A stretch of DNA of 64,000 bases from Euglena gracilis (lineage: Eukaryota > Euglenida > Euglenophyceae > Euglenales): positions 38,053,703-38,117,702 of the forward strand of contig CP154954.1 in assembly GCA_039621445.1 (NCBI GenBank), read 5' to 3'. Below are positions 21,723 to 32,287 of the stretch, one piece after another. The notes under the pieces are model-generated. The model was not told the DNA's origin, searched no databases, and saw only the letters and a program-made list of their open reading frames with translations. Positions within the stretch are counted from its first letter, which is position 1; every line of letters begins with the position of its first letter. The translations under genes and the position numbers were made by a program.

Positions 21723-21790
21723 TTGGTGTCTATTTTTTTTCGACATATCACATGGCCGAGAAGTGAAAGCCCCTGGAGGGGTTCAAGTTA
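21719..21790 (+). promoter_or_regulatory. Conserved 5' leader of LINE 1
   Basis: GGTGTCTATTTTTTTTCG then CATATCACATGG and GTGAAAGCCCC. The same block starts LINE 2 (40049-39975, minus) and lies upstream of the RS-rich pseudogene (30492-30565). Being at the exact 5' end, it probably holds the internal promoter or transcript start. Confidence 0.65.
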
Positions 21791-22054
21791 CAAGTATTGG
21801 GCAAGTTTGAAGTCCCTGGTGAAGTTCAAGTTCAAGTGAAGTACAAGACGTGGAGACCGACATGGGAGAAAAGACCAGAAGTCTCCCGGAGCAGGTCGAC
21901 AGATGTACAAGCTACCACTGGGGTACAAGTTTTACCCGCCAAGTACAAGTCAAGGCCAGTGGTGGTGAGAAGCTGCAGAAGCCCATCATGCTGTCCAGGG
22001 CTTCTCAGCCCTTGTGGCCTGCTGAGGCCTTTACAGTTTATCTGGTTTCCTTGG

Positions 22055-22215
22055 GCCTGAAAAGGCCCCCCCAGCCACTGGGCCTGAAAAGGCCCCCCCA
22101 GCCACTGGGCCTGAAAAGGCCCCCCCAACCACTGGGCCTGAAAAGGCCCCCCCCCCCTGCCACTGGGCCTGAAAAGGCCCCCCCTGCCACTGGGCCTGAA
22201 AAGGCCCCCTCAAAC
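22055..22215 (+). repeat. GGCCTGAAAAGGCCCC tandem repeat in LINE 1 5' UTR
   Basis: Six or more units of about 24-27 bp (CCAGCCACTGGGCCTGAAAAGG). Related GGCCTGCAAAGGCCC units occur at 53505-54235. Confidence 0.88.
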
Positions 22216-22695
22216 ATTTGTTGTCTGTTTCCATTTGTCGCCTGGGACACATTTACATTCTTCTTCTTTTTGTGTGCACTTGCTCACCTGACAAGGGAAA
22301 AACTTCTGCACTCATTTCAAGTTGCAGCATCCACACCCCCACCCACCAACCCACCAAGCACCCAAAACCCCCATGGTCACAAGCTGGTTCTGCTGACATG
22401 GAGCCCCAAAACTGTCAGATACTGTTCCCTTGTTCCCCAAAAACCCACTCTGCAGTTTTGGGAACCAAAAAGTGCTCTGCAAACCCCTGGAGATTCCATT
22501 TTGCTCAAAACTGCCAGGCCCAATTTGCTGAAAGCCACCCAAGCGACACAGAAAGTCAAAGCCTCTGTTTCCCCAAAAGCTGCCAGACACACTTTCCTCC
22601 ACGCAACCGGAATAACCCCAGAGCCCCAACCGCCCATTTCCTGCAGACCCCCGGAACTGGAGTTTCAAAGGAAAAGGGATAGCTGGCCCAAACGC

Positions 22696-25600
22696 ATGCC
22701 CACCAAGAAGCGGCAAAACCCCAGCACTTGCACCGGTCACCACAGTCGCTTGGGGCGCGGGGAAGGAATTTTGTCCTGTGGTGACATTCAGCCAAACCCA
22801 GGCCCCGCAGTTCCCCCACAGACTGAAATTGACTTCAGCGAGGATCCAGCGAGGGCTGTCGGCTTCTTGATGGCAACTGCCTCGGTCCCACCCACCCTTG
22901 CCCCACTCTTGGAAACCTCTTCGCAAGGTGGCCGGAATCTACAACAGCTCCTTCTGGACCTCATTGGGGGTGACCCAGCTCAGAGCGAACAGCCTTTGAA
23001 CCCTGCCTCGGCCCCATTGCCACACAGCGTCGCAATGAACATTGATGCCGCATCCCACCCCCTCTCATCACCATGCCCTGACCTTCATCCAACTTGGGAA
23101 GAAATCGCCCACGATCTTCGTGGGTCAATCAGCCTTATCCCTCGCGGGGCCATCCAAGCAGTGGCCGAGGTCTATTGCACACTCTTGCGCCGCCTGAACG
23201 AACAAAGCACCTGGGAAGCCATGCACGCCCTTTGGTGCTTCCCAAAGGCAGTGTTGGCACCCTTTGGCCGTGGTGGGCGCGGTCACTGGGCACGTCTTGG
23301 CCACATCCTGCAGGCTCGAGCACGACAATACCTAAGCCGCCCGACGCTGGAGAGTTGGGAGGACACTTCCCCTCCAGTGGAAGAAACTAACGCACGAAAG
23401 AGACCACGTACTAGACTGGCTGCCCCGAAAGAGGAAGAAGTAACAAAAGAGGATTTTGTCTCCAGACTAGAACGACTGGTCGGCAGGGGTGCTGTATCCA
23501 AAGCGTGCAACCTGTTGACTTCCGATGGTGTTCAAAATCCCGACAACCACTTGGTACGTGAACGCCTCCGGCAATTACATCCACATGAACCGCCTCCTGG
23601 ACTTGGCCCAACGACCATGAGACGTTGGCTACCAGCTGCCACTCTTGAGGAAGACATGCAACAACGCCGGACAATAGTGCGAAAGGCAGTCTTCAGCTTT
23701 GGCCCAGAATCCTCACCAGGCCCCTCTGGCTTGAGGCCCGACCACCTTCGGTGTTTGATGGGGCATGATGCAGGTTGCCATGCAGATGACCTTTTGGACG
23801 AACTCACAACCTTCTGTTATCGCACCATTGACAGTGGTTTGCCAAAAGGACCTGCCGCAATCATGGCAGCAGCCAGACTGACAGCCTTGCGAAAAGTGAA
23901 AGCAGCCGAAAACACCGATGATTTCGGCAACCAATGCCCACCTGCTCCAGAAGAAGAGGGAACCAGGCCCATATCAGCGGGCGAATGCCTACGTCGGCTG
24001 GTAGGAAAAGTGATCATGAGACAGGAAGTGGTGAGAACAGCAGTTCGCAACAATCTGCCTGGACAATTTGGCGTTGGCCATTCTGATCCCTGTTCCATTG
24101 TCGCCATTGGGCTTCAGCAGCTTGTCGGCTGTCTCCATCACACAGGTGCTCAGGATTGGGGTGTGTTGCAATTAGACTTTGCAAATGCCTTCAACTGCCT
24201 GCGCCGTGAGGGTATGCTGGACGCTGTTCGAGAACGTTGCCCTGAGATGACAGCATGGATGGAGAGCTGCTACAGTGAGCATTCCACTTTGTACTGTGGG
24301 TTAACCTCCTTCCGCAGCAAAAGTGGTGTGCAACAAGGTGATCCATGTGGTCCTGCGGCGTTCGCAATTGCTGTTCAAAATCTGGTTGAAAAAGTGGGTG
24401 AGCTGGTCGGATGGCAAGCATGGTACCTGGACGATGCCCATCTCGTGGGTACCCCAGCACAACTGGAAACAGCAGTCCGATACATTCTGCGTGAAGGACC
24501 CCTCATTGGGGTTTCCCTGAATATATCCAAGTGTCGGTTGTGGGGACCTGCCTTTGGAATGGAATGGTCCAGCCTCCCAACCAACACAACCCCGCTCCAA
24601 CAAATTCCGGTGCAGGAATATTCTGAAGCAAGTGGCCTCAAGGTCCTTGGACTGCCAGTCTGCCACCTAGCAGGGGGGGCGTTCGCCTCCACTGTTTGGG
24701 CTCCACGAGTCGAAATGGTTCTGAAGGCATGCAATCTCCTACAGCTTGTGCCAAGTGCCCATGTCCAGTACACCCTTTTGCGTCAATGTTTGGATGCATG
24801 TTGCATCAATGGCCTATTGAGGGGAACTCCACTGCCGCTTGCTGGGGACCAATGCTTATTGCTGAGCCACTGTTTACGAAACACGCTGAGTTGCATCATG
24901 ACAGCACCAGTTGATGACAACCAGTGGTCACAGGCCACCTTGCCACCCGTTTGGGGGGACTAGGAATTAAGGATCCGCAGGAATGCCGACTCGCTGCACG
25001 GTGGTCAGCACAATTGGACTTCCTCCAAAGGGCTGAAACGTTGTTGGGATTTCCGGACTTCGTAATCCGCAATATGAAACCACCAGATTTTGACTCCGCA
25101 CTGACATTGCTGAAGATCTTTGGAGTTGAAGGTCAACCCCTGCAGGCCTTAACAGATGACTCCACCCGTGCAACCCAACTACCACGAGAAATGGTGTCAC
25201 AGAAACACTGGGGGAACATCTGCTCAACGCTGCACCAAAAGAAACTGCAAAAGTCCCTGTCCGGATCCGATGCCATTCGATTTTCCTGCCAAACAAGGCC
25301 TCGTGCCATGGCCTGGACGTGTGCAGTCCCCTCTGCTGGCACAAAAACCCTTGTTCCCACGAAAGAATTTGTTGCCCTCCCCCAATGGACGCTTGGCGCT
25401 CCTGTGGTAAAAACAGAAGAGAGCCACTCTCCCGGATGTCCACGATGCATGAGCCCACTTGACACAGCCAGCCACCACCTCGTCTGCTGCCACCGTAACA
25501 ACCTCGTTCGGCGGCACGGGGCAGTGCAAAGCTTTGTCCTGAACCTGGCACAGCGAGCTGGCTTTCCTGCACGTCGAGAAGAAAAAGCTGAGGACGGAAC

Positions 25601-26030
25601 TCGACCGGGTGATGTTTTCATCACTCGATTTGACGCAAATGGACCCGCAGCCATTGATGTCACAGTTAGACACCCACTAGCACCCTCCAGGTCACCTCCA
25701 ACTCAGGTGGAAAATTGGCACATTCGACAGGAAGAAGACAAAATCGCCAAGTATGGGGACCCTTGCAAGCGACGAGGCTGGAAATTTATCCCACTGGTGA
25801 TGGACTGCTACGGTGGCATGAGTGAAGCAGGCAAAAGATTCGTCTCCACATGCATCCGCCACCAAACAAGCCAACATAACGGCTGGGAGAGGCGGGGTGT
25901 GGAGGCCAGTGCATGGCAGGGACTTGGAATGGCTTTGATGCGCGAGCTGGCAAGACAACTGGCATGGGGACAGTGCCCTGAGCAACTACTTGATTGCAAT
26001 AGCGGTGGTACGCATTACCCGTACTTTTGA
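22696..26030 (+). pseudogene. LINE 1 polyprotein: 2A, RT, zinc finger, RLE
   Basis: The frame is open from 21850 (GTG), but I place the start at the ATG at 22696 because the 2A-like CGDIQPNPGP (core 22783-22806) then falls about 30 residues in, as in LINE 2; the upstream part is repeat-derived. Domains: N-terminal conserved block (SLIPRGAIQAV near 23130), RT with LQLDFANAFN (24170), VQQGDPCGPAAFA (24330) and YLDD (24424-24435), then after a +1 frameshift near 24945 CPRCMSP...HHLVCC, RRHGAV, RPGDVFITRFDANGPAAIDV (25605-25665) and DCYGGM. A stop at 24961-24963 ends the first frame; translation resumes in another frame and ends at 26030. One lesion only, so recently alive. Confidence 0.88.
22783..22806 (+). 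other. 2A-like motif of LINE 1
   Basis: GDIQPNPGP: the NPGP core is intact but the usual Glu (DxExNPGP) is Gln, so skipping efficiency is uncertain. Confidence 0.7.
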
Positions 26031-26455
26031 GTGTGACTTCATACAGTGCACCGACCACCTCTACCACCTTCGGTGGCCCACACAGAGCAATGGCCATGAG
26101 GCCAGCTTTCTCACCTCCACTCTCGGACGGCTCTGAAACCACCCCAGGCACAAATCAGCCAATCTGCCAATGACACAAACACGCCAACAGTGGCAAGCAA
26201 AGCACACACTCCCCCCCCACCTCCCCCACCCGCCGTATATATTGAAGATGGGACTTTCCCATTTTCCTCTAACCATTGACCTCGGGACGGGCACGGCACT
26301 CCGTACAACCTTTATGTACTTTACACCCATAGTATCTACCGGCGACCTGTGGCCGCACAGGGAGTCATGAGGAGTTTCTCCTTGTGGCGAGGGCCAAAAG
26401 AGACATATCCCTGGGCCCGGGGCACGGTCTGGGTGAAGCTGTGCTACCCGCCGTG
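26031..26455 (+). other. LINE 1 3' UTR with terminal hairpin
   Basis: Contains TATATATTGAAG at about 26236 and a block shared with other copies up to the 3' end. The last 33 bases (26423-26455) fold as CACGGTCTGGGT / ACCCGCCGTG around GAAGCTGTGCT. This is the likely template-recognition structure for target-primed reverse transcription. Confidence 0.75.
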
Positions 26456-26458
26456 ATG

Positions 26459-26962
26459 ATGATGGCGTCGTTCCCTCCTCTCTTCCTGCGCCCTGTCCGC
26501 CAGGTCCCACACCCTGGAAAATGAATCTGGCCATTATTCCGTATGTGAGAACCCAACTTTCAACCTGGAAGAAAAATCCAAAGTGCAAAGATATTTCTCC
26601 CCTGTCATTCCAGATCACAGGCCAGTTTAACCAACCACAGGATCACACACTGGCTCGCACAAGCTTGCAAACAAACGGTCATTCACCTTTCGGGAGGCGC
26701 AGGGGCTATGTGCGGTCATAGCGACTCCTCGCACACACACTCCCCCCCCTTTTCAGCGCTCAGACAGACCTTGAATTCCCCCCCCTCCCGTGGGGATGCC
26801 AAGAGGCACATTTCTTCCGCCTCGGCAGGAGGCACCCAAGGACCTGCCCTTCTCCTCACTCTTCACATTGTTCGCGGGCTGAGTGGACTTACCACGGGAA
26901 GCCTCACCCCCCCCTTCAGCGGAGTGGGTGTTCTTCCCGCAGGTTTCCCGGACCCCCCAACA
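26459..26962 (-). repeat. 5' LTR of Z, 5' portion
   Basis: Matches 15855-16351; begins TGTTGG in minus sense at 26962 and is cut by LINE 1 on the other side. Confidence 0.92.
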
Positions 26963-29695
26963 GGGATAGCTTTTCCGTCTAGGGGGTTTAGGTACGGTTT
27001 GAAATCGTCCATATGGACGTCCTCAATCCCGTTGGGCAAGGCAACTTTATATCGCCCGCTACTTCCTAACCTGTCCAAAATTTCGCATGGGCCGAGCCGA
27101 AGAGGACGTAGCTTGGAAGATTGCATGCGGGTGCGGTTATTCCGTACCCACACGCGGTCACCTGGACTATACACAGGTGTGTTGAAATTTTGTAAAAACG
27201 ATTTCCGTTTGTTGGAATGAATTTCTGTGATACGTGATTGGACTGCAGAGCGGAGTGATTCCACTTCTGCAAACCACGTTTCACAGCTAACACTACTTCG
27301 GGAGGGTCTCTCCGAGGGGATATCCCCTGTGGCCGGAGGGTCTCGTCCGAAAACAATTTCGTACGGTGAGTGTGGTAATACCAACCCTGGCAAGGTATTG
27401 ATGTAAAATAAACACCAATGAAGAATGGATATCCAATTCTTACCCGAGTCAGCCAGTGAAAGGCGAAGCATATTGACAACGGATTTCACGGCTGCCTCAG
27501 CTCCACCGTTGCCTTTCGGGCGGTATATAATGGACAAATGCTGATCAATGCCGAGTAAACCGCACAAAGTTGTGAAAAACCGCGAAGAGATCAAGTGATC
27601 TTGATCATTCACTATTTCGTTCGGTAAACCCATTAAGCAGATTCATTTCTCCAGGAATATGGATGCCAAAATTTGGGCTGTCAACCCTGCTTTCCGGCAT
27701 GGAATGGCTACTATATACCCACTCAGCCGACTGACGACAACGAAAACGTAATCGTAAATTTTGTCATCTGATCCTTTGCAAGGTTCAAGTTCCAGAAACT
27801 CCATGCAGAGGGACGTAAAAATGTCCGGTGGTACGGGGAAAAAATCCATCGTACCAGGGGGGGTACCTCTGCGCGGGTTCACAGCCTGACAAATTTGGCA
27901 CCGCTGCGAAATTTGCAAACAGCGCGAATATAAATATTTTTCACTCAGGGTTGTGCAATACCTGCGACCCACCAGTGAAAGAAGTTTGGGGGCCCCAGGG
28001 TGACCATGGTTGTGATAGCTCAAAATCACATCATCAACCAGGTCTTGGGGTATACAATATTTATAACCAGAATCATTTCGGAAAATAAGTCGCAATGGTG
28101 ATAGAGAGTAATTCTCTATGGACTCACCATTACGAAGTCCATTCACAATGGTACTATATACAGGGTCACGCGAATAATCCCATTCGCGGAAAAATAGGGG
28201 GGTAGGAGTTTCCGTACGCGTAATGCGACGGGGTCCGGCAGTGCGTCCACGCCGGCGCCTTCCACGCAATAGTGAAATGGCAATGCTGCGATACACCCGG
28301 GAAACGGGTGGTGAATCGAGCATGTTGTCGGCAGCGTCGCATCGACGTGCGAACTGGTCAGCCTCATGGCTGCCATGAAAAGTCGCATCACCCTCATCCG
28401 GGTTCCCAGGATAATACCAGGGGGCTCGGCTGAGAGGATCCGCCACTTTTTGCGTATGACCTGGGGTATATACTACCACCAGGTTAAACTGGCTCAAGAA
28501 CTCATGCCATCGGCATCTTCTGCCCACTGATGACATGGCCTTGTTCAGGTCCTCGGTATACCAGTGTTGAAGGCTCTCATAATCCGTCAACACCAGTATC
28601 TGGACCAGGCTGCTGGCTATCCAGCTGCGGATTTTCTGGAGAATTAGCACAATGGCATATGTCTCCTTTTCGCGAATGCTCCATTTAACCTGTCCTTTCC
28701 CATTGTCGCCCTGTAGCTTCCTGCTGAAGAAAGCCACAGGTCGGAGTTCATTTGCCGCATTATGCTGGCTAAGAACACCGCCAACAGCGTAATCGCTGCT
28801 GTCGACCTCCAGGACGTACGGCTTGTATGGATCCGCGATATCGAGAACCACGTTCTCGAGGAGCAAGTCCTTGATTTTATTCAAGGCCTCGCGCATTTGG
28901 TTATCCAAATGACTTTTGCGTTATCGGGTGTCCGATTTTTAAGTTGTCGGGTTAGGGGTACCGCGATTTTCGCGAAATCTTTCATGTAAATCGCGTAGTA
29001 TTGGGCTAATCCCAAAAATCCCTTTAAATGCGTTAAGGTCTTAATGACCTCAGGAGTCCATTTTTTAATGGCCTCCATCTTGCTGGGTGCGGCTTTACGC
29101 TGCCCGTTGCTCAGGATATGCCCGCAAAACTTAATAATTTTGCGAAACAGGTGCATTTTGGAACCCTCGACAAAAAGCACATGCTTTTTGAACGCGGATA
29201 ATACCGCCCGCACATCGCGATAATGCGGTTCGAGGATATCCTTGCCCGATTTCGCGGATGGCGGTTGGGTTCCCACCAGTACATCATCGATGTACACCAG
29301 AGCAAACGGTAATTCGCGCAAAACCCACTGGATCATGCGTTGAAACATGGCTGGGCCATTCTTAACACCCATAGGGAGTACCGTCCATTGGTACACACCC
29401 TTGGATGTCACGAATGCCGTGTACGGTTGTGAATCAGGGTGCAAATGCATCTGATGAAAACCGTCTTCTAGATCAAAGATTGACCACAACCGGTTATCCG
29501 ATTGTTTGGCGATCAAATCTTCGATCAGCAGTAACGGGAAGGGGTCATCCTTCGTTTGGGAGTTCAGGTACCGGTAATCCAGCACCAGCACCACTTCCGC
29601 TGGATGAGCTTCTCAATCATCTCGTTGAGAGCTTGTTCGCGTTTAACCGAACAACGGAAGAATTTCCGGTGCGGCGACGTTGATCTCACTACCCA
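26963..29695 (-). pseudogene. Chromovirus Y pol: RT, RNase H, integrase
   Basis: Minus strand, in order: RT N-terminus (ALNEMIEKLIQRKW, frame broken near 29575), RT core with FDLEDGFHQMHLHP and YIDDV (29294-29283), frameshift near 28895, RNase H (LEVDSSDYAVGGVLSQ, REKETYAIV, TDYESLQHW, GHTQKVADPLSRAPW), integrase HHCC finger (HNHGHPGAPK...CQICQ), core, and an in-frame TGA at 27643. The core's first catalytic Asp is replaced by Glu (LCMEFLEL); the second (VNDQD) and Glu (NGGAE) remain. The ORF is cut at 26963 by element Z; its chromodomain lies at 14867-15105. Gag and protease of Y are not adjacent. Two frameshifts, a stop and an insertion: dead. Confidence 0.92.
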
Positions 29696-30491
29696 CACCC
29701 CATATGCCACAGAGAAAAAAAAAAGAGGGGTCAGGGCGAACACCATGTAAACACCTGCGGCCGCTGAGGCCAAGCCAGGCAGCCTACACCGGCCACCAAG
29801 GGCCGGTATTGTTGGCTTTGTCCCGTTGACACAACATGGTAAGCACACCTGAGAGAAAGCCGAAAGGCCAGACGAACCCGAAACCTCCATTGAGCACACC
29901 GGGGAACAGCCTGCCCCCAACAAGGCCACCCCACCCCGCCTGCTCCATGCCACCTCACCCCTCGGGCCCTGGCCCCCACATGGCCGATTCTGGGTTCACC
30001 TGACCACCTTACCCTGAGACTGTCGCTTCTGTACATAGCCTTACCCCCTGAACACGTCAAATCCAGTAGGCAGTGCCACTGGTCGGTGGACTTGGTTCGC
30101 CCCACCACTGTAGTAGCATTAAATTTTAACACCAACCGTACGCATAACCAACCACAAGACTAATTAAACCAAAAAAACAAGCAAATCACACCTTGCAACG
30201 AATGGACCAAGTCTACAAAGACGTCCAAACCCTTACCGCACTGAAAACAGAGCCTTCCCTGCGCCAACTCCCCAAAACCTGAACTTGTCGCTGCCACAAC
30301 CTCAACACTCAACAGTCCCCATGGCCGTTCCATTGAACCTTTCCTGCCGCTGTACACTTTCCTCTCTCACTCGCTATCCCCCCTCCGTACTGTGCCCCTC
30401 ACCGCCCTTCTACTTCACCCTCGACTCTCCCCGCTCCCACCGACGCCTGTGGATGCTGGTGGATTCCCAAAAAAAATTTAAATTGGTGGCA
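29696..30491. other. No gene recognised
   Basis: Pyrimidine-rich on the plus strand toward 30490 (CCTCTCTCACTCGCTATCCC). Holds copy 2 of the dispersed 54-bp element. ORFs on either strand look accidental. Confidence 0.45.
30057..30110 (+). repeat. Dispersed ~54-bp element, copy 2 of 3
   Basis: TCAAATCCAGTAGGCAGTGC... through GGTTCGCCCCACCAC; matches 3744-3798 (minus) and 53419-53473 (plus). Confidence 0.75.
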
Positions 30492-30565
30492 CTTTCTGAG
30501 TGTCTATTTTTTTTTCGCATATCACATGTCGGACAAGTGAAAGCCCCACCAGGGGTATAGTTTGA
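30492..30565 (+). promoter_or_regulatory. LINE-type 5' leader upstream of RS-rich gene
   Basis: CTTTCTGAGTGTCTATTTTT then TCGCATATCACATG and GTGAAAGCCCC, the same block that begins LINEs 1 and 2. It lies about 30 bases before the ATG at 30596. Confidence 0.65.
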
Positions 30566-30595
30566 AGCTCCGAGTTCGACAAACTGTGGCATTTC

Positions 30596-31925
30596 ATGAG
30601 AAGGCGTTGGAGCCGAGACAGCAGAGAGGAGGATGAAGGAGAAGGTTTCCTTGAAGCAGATGAGTATGAGAACTATCTGAAACGCAGGTGGGGTTCTTCG
30701 TATGTGATGTGAATTTTTTGGCGTTTTTTGAATTTTTTTGTAAACAAAATGGTTGCTTTTAGGAGCATGAATAATCATTTTTTCTCATTGTCAGCATGAA
30801 AAAATTCCCCGGTGGAGTTGGAGATTCTCCAAGTCCTCTCCATCAGAAAGTGCACATCCTGGAGCTCCGAAAGGATTTTATATGCGAATATATTTTATAT
30901 GCCCAGAACGACCTCGCCAGCTGCGTTGGGAACAGAAGGAAGCTGACAGGAAAAGAAGAGCTGAGTACTGGGGAAGACAGACCAGAAGTCGCAGCAGAAG
31001 CCCTGACAGAAAGAGATTCAATGTTTAACGTGGTGGAAACCCTCCAGACAGGAGGAGTGCAGCTGAGTTCCCTCCAGACTGGAGGTGGCCTGACCAAGAG
31101 AGACAGGTCAGAGATTCTTCTGCACAGAGAAGACCCCTGCAGCAGCAGCAGGAGTATGAGTAGCAGTTGGGAGACTACCCAGCACAGAGAAGACCCCTGC
31201 AGCAACAGCAGGAGTTTGAGCAGCTGGAGAGAGACTACCCAGCACAGAGAAGAGCCCTGCAGCAGCAGGAGTATGGGCAGGAGAGAGAGTACCCTGCACA
31301 GAGAAGGTCAGACACTGTACATCTGCCATCTGGGGTTATTCCATGGACTACATTTTATCAACTGCCTCAGCCTTCTCCCAGTTTGTACTCCTCTGCTGCA
31401 GCATCTGCCACAGGTCATCAAGTACCCCATCCCCAGTCTGTGATGTATACACCAGCAGCTGCAGCCACAGCAGGCCTTTCAGGACAAGCTGCAGTTTTTC
31501 CTGGCCAGGGCCAGACAATGTGTGGCCAGAACCAGATGTATATGACTCCCCAGCCTGTTTACTATGTGGACCCCTCTGGGGCAATGTCTGCAGACCTACC
31601 CTGGTGGAAGTACCAGCTGTTGATGGGCCATTCGGTGGGGCACAATGCCATCCCCCCAGGAACTGTCAACACCTCAGCAGCAGTGTCCTCTGCCCAGCCA
31701 GCCTCTGGAGGGCCTGGGGTCAGCATCCCCCCCCCTCCTTACCAAGAAGGAGGAGGAGCCAAAGCCATTCAGGGAGAGAAAAGGAGGACTGACAGCTCTG
31801 GAGCCTCAGCCTCCACATCAACAGCCTCCAGGGCCGAATCCTCTTCTATTTCCTCATCAGACAGTGATGACAAGGAGTTGTTGGACTTGCTGAAAGAAAG
31901 GCGACGTAAAAGGAAAGAACAGTAG
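30596..31925 (+). pseudogene. Arg/Ser/Gln-rich gene, intron-containing, broken
   Basis: ATG at 30596 opens a 92-nt exon (RRRWSRDSREEDEGEGFLEA) ending CGCAG, followed by a GT...AG intron and a second exon in frame (MKKFPGG...). A 17-bp tandem duplication near 30880-30900 breaks the frame; the downstream frame reads RQTRSRSRSPDRKRF, hits TAA at 31026-31028 and TAG at 31161-31163, then is open to 31925. That part has four YPAQRRPLQQQQ-type repeats, a Pro/Ala/Gln-rich middle with WWKYQLLMG, and a Ser/Asp then basic end (LLDLLKERRRKRKEQ). It looks like an RS-type RNA-processing or element-encoded RNA-binding protein; I cannot name it. Three lesions indicate a pseudogene. Confidence 0.6.
30688..30794 (+). 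other. Candidate spliceosomal intron
   Basis: 107 nt from CGCAG|GTGGGG to TTTTTTCTCATTGTCAG|C, AT-rich (GAATTTTTTTG runs), with a good polypyrimidine tract. Removal keeps the frame across the join. Confidence 0.6.
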
Positions 31926-32287
31926 CAAAAAAATGAAGAAGCGGACCACACACAGGGAGAAGAAACATTCCCATTGTGTGGCTCAGTGCGTGCTGAAGAC
32001 CCCCCCAAGATTTTCTGCAGCAAAAGTCCAGGAGAGGGGAAGATATACCCCCCCAACTGCAGTTGGAGAAAAACTCGGCCATGAGTGATTACCCCCCTTG
32101 CCCTGGAATTCGGGCCTGAGCAAGGACAAAGGGAATCCCAAACCCCAGTAATGGAAAAAGGTACCCCCACAAGGGAGAAAAAACCGGCGGTGCAAGAAAA
32201 AAGACGGCCAGCACCAGGAGGCCCATACAAAATTTTCTCTGTCTTTGACACAGAGATTTGGAAAGTGGAAGGCCAGTGGTTAAACAG
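31926..32287 (+). other. Downstream flank of RS-rich pseudogene, no gene
   Basis: A-rich, with several short C runs and AGGGAGAAAAA motifs. It is cut at 32288 by the left end of the X 3' LTR, so the original 3' UTR may be lost. Confidence 0.4.

Larger units (their letters stand above)
21719..26458 (+). mobile_element. LINE 1: RLE-type non-LTR retrotransposon
   Basis: A full-length copy inserted in the Z 5' LTR. TGGCGTC is duplicated on both sides (21712-21718 and 26463-26469). It starts with the leader shared with LINE 2 (GTGTCTATTTTTTTTCG), has a ~1-kb 5' UTR with tandem repeats, one long coding region, a 3' UTR ending in a conserved hairpin at 26455, and a short ATG-repeat tail instead of poly(A). 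Confidence 0.9.
15106..26962 (-). mobile_element. LTR element Z, inserted in Y pol, split by LINE 1
   Basis: 3' LTR 15106-16351 (intact, 1246 bp). 5' LTR 20965-26962, broken into 20965-21722 and about 26459-26962 by LINE 1. LTRs begin and end TGTTGG...GTTAACA (minus sense). TSD GGGA at 15102-15105 and 26963-26966. PBS at 20953-20964, polypurine tract at 16352-16362. The internal 4.6 kb has only a degraded Pro/Gln-rich ORF and no pol, so Z is probably non-autonomous. LTRs look nearly identical by eye, so Z is younger than its host element Y. Confidence 0.9.

Noticed and set aside
21850-22695. N-terminal 282 codons of the LINE 1 frame as real protein
   Set aside because: They translate the 5' UTR tandem repeat and a non-ATG start; LINE 2 starts right before the 2A motif, so 22696 is the better start.
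24924-24963. Programmed frameshift in LINE 1
   Set aside because: LINE 2 reads through the same place in one frame, and no slippery site plus structure is evident; treated as a mutation.
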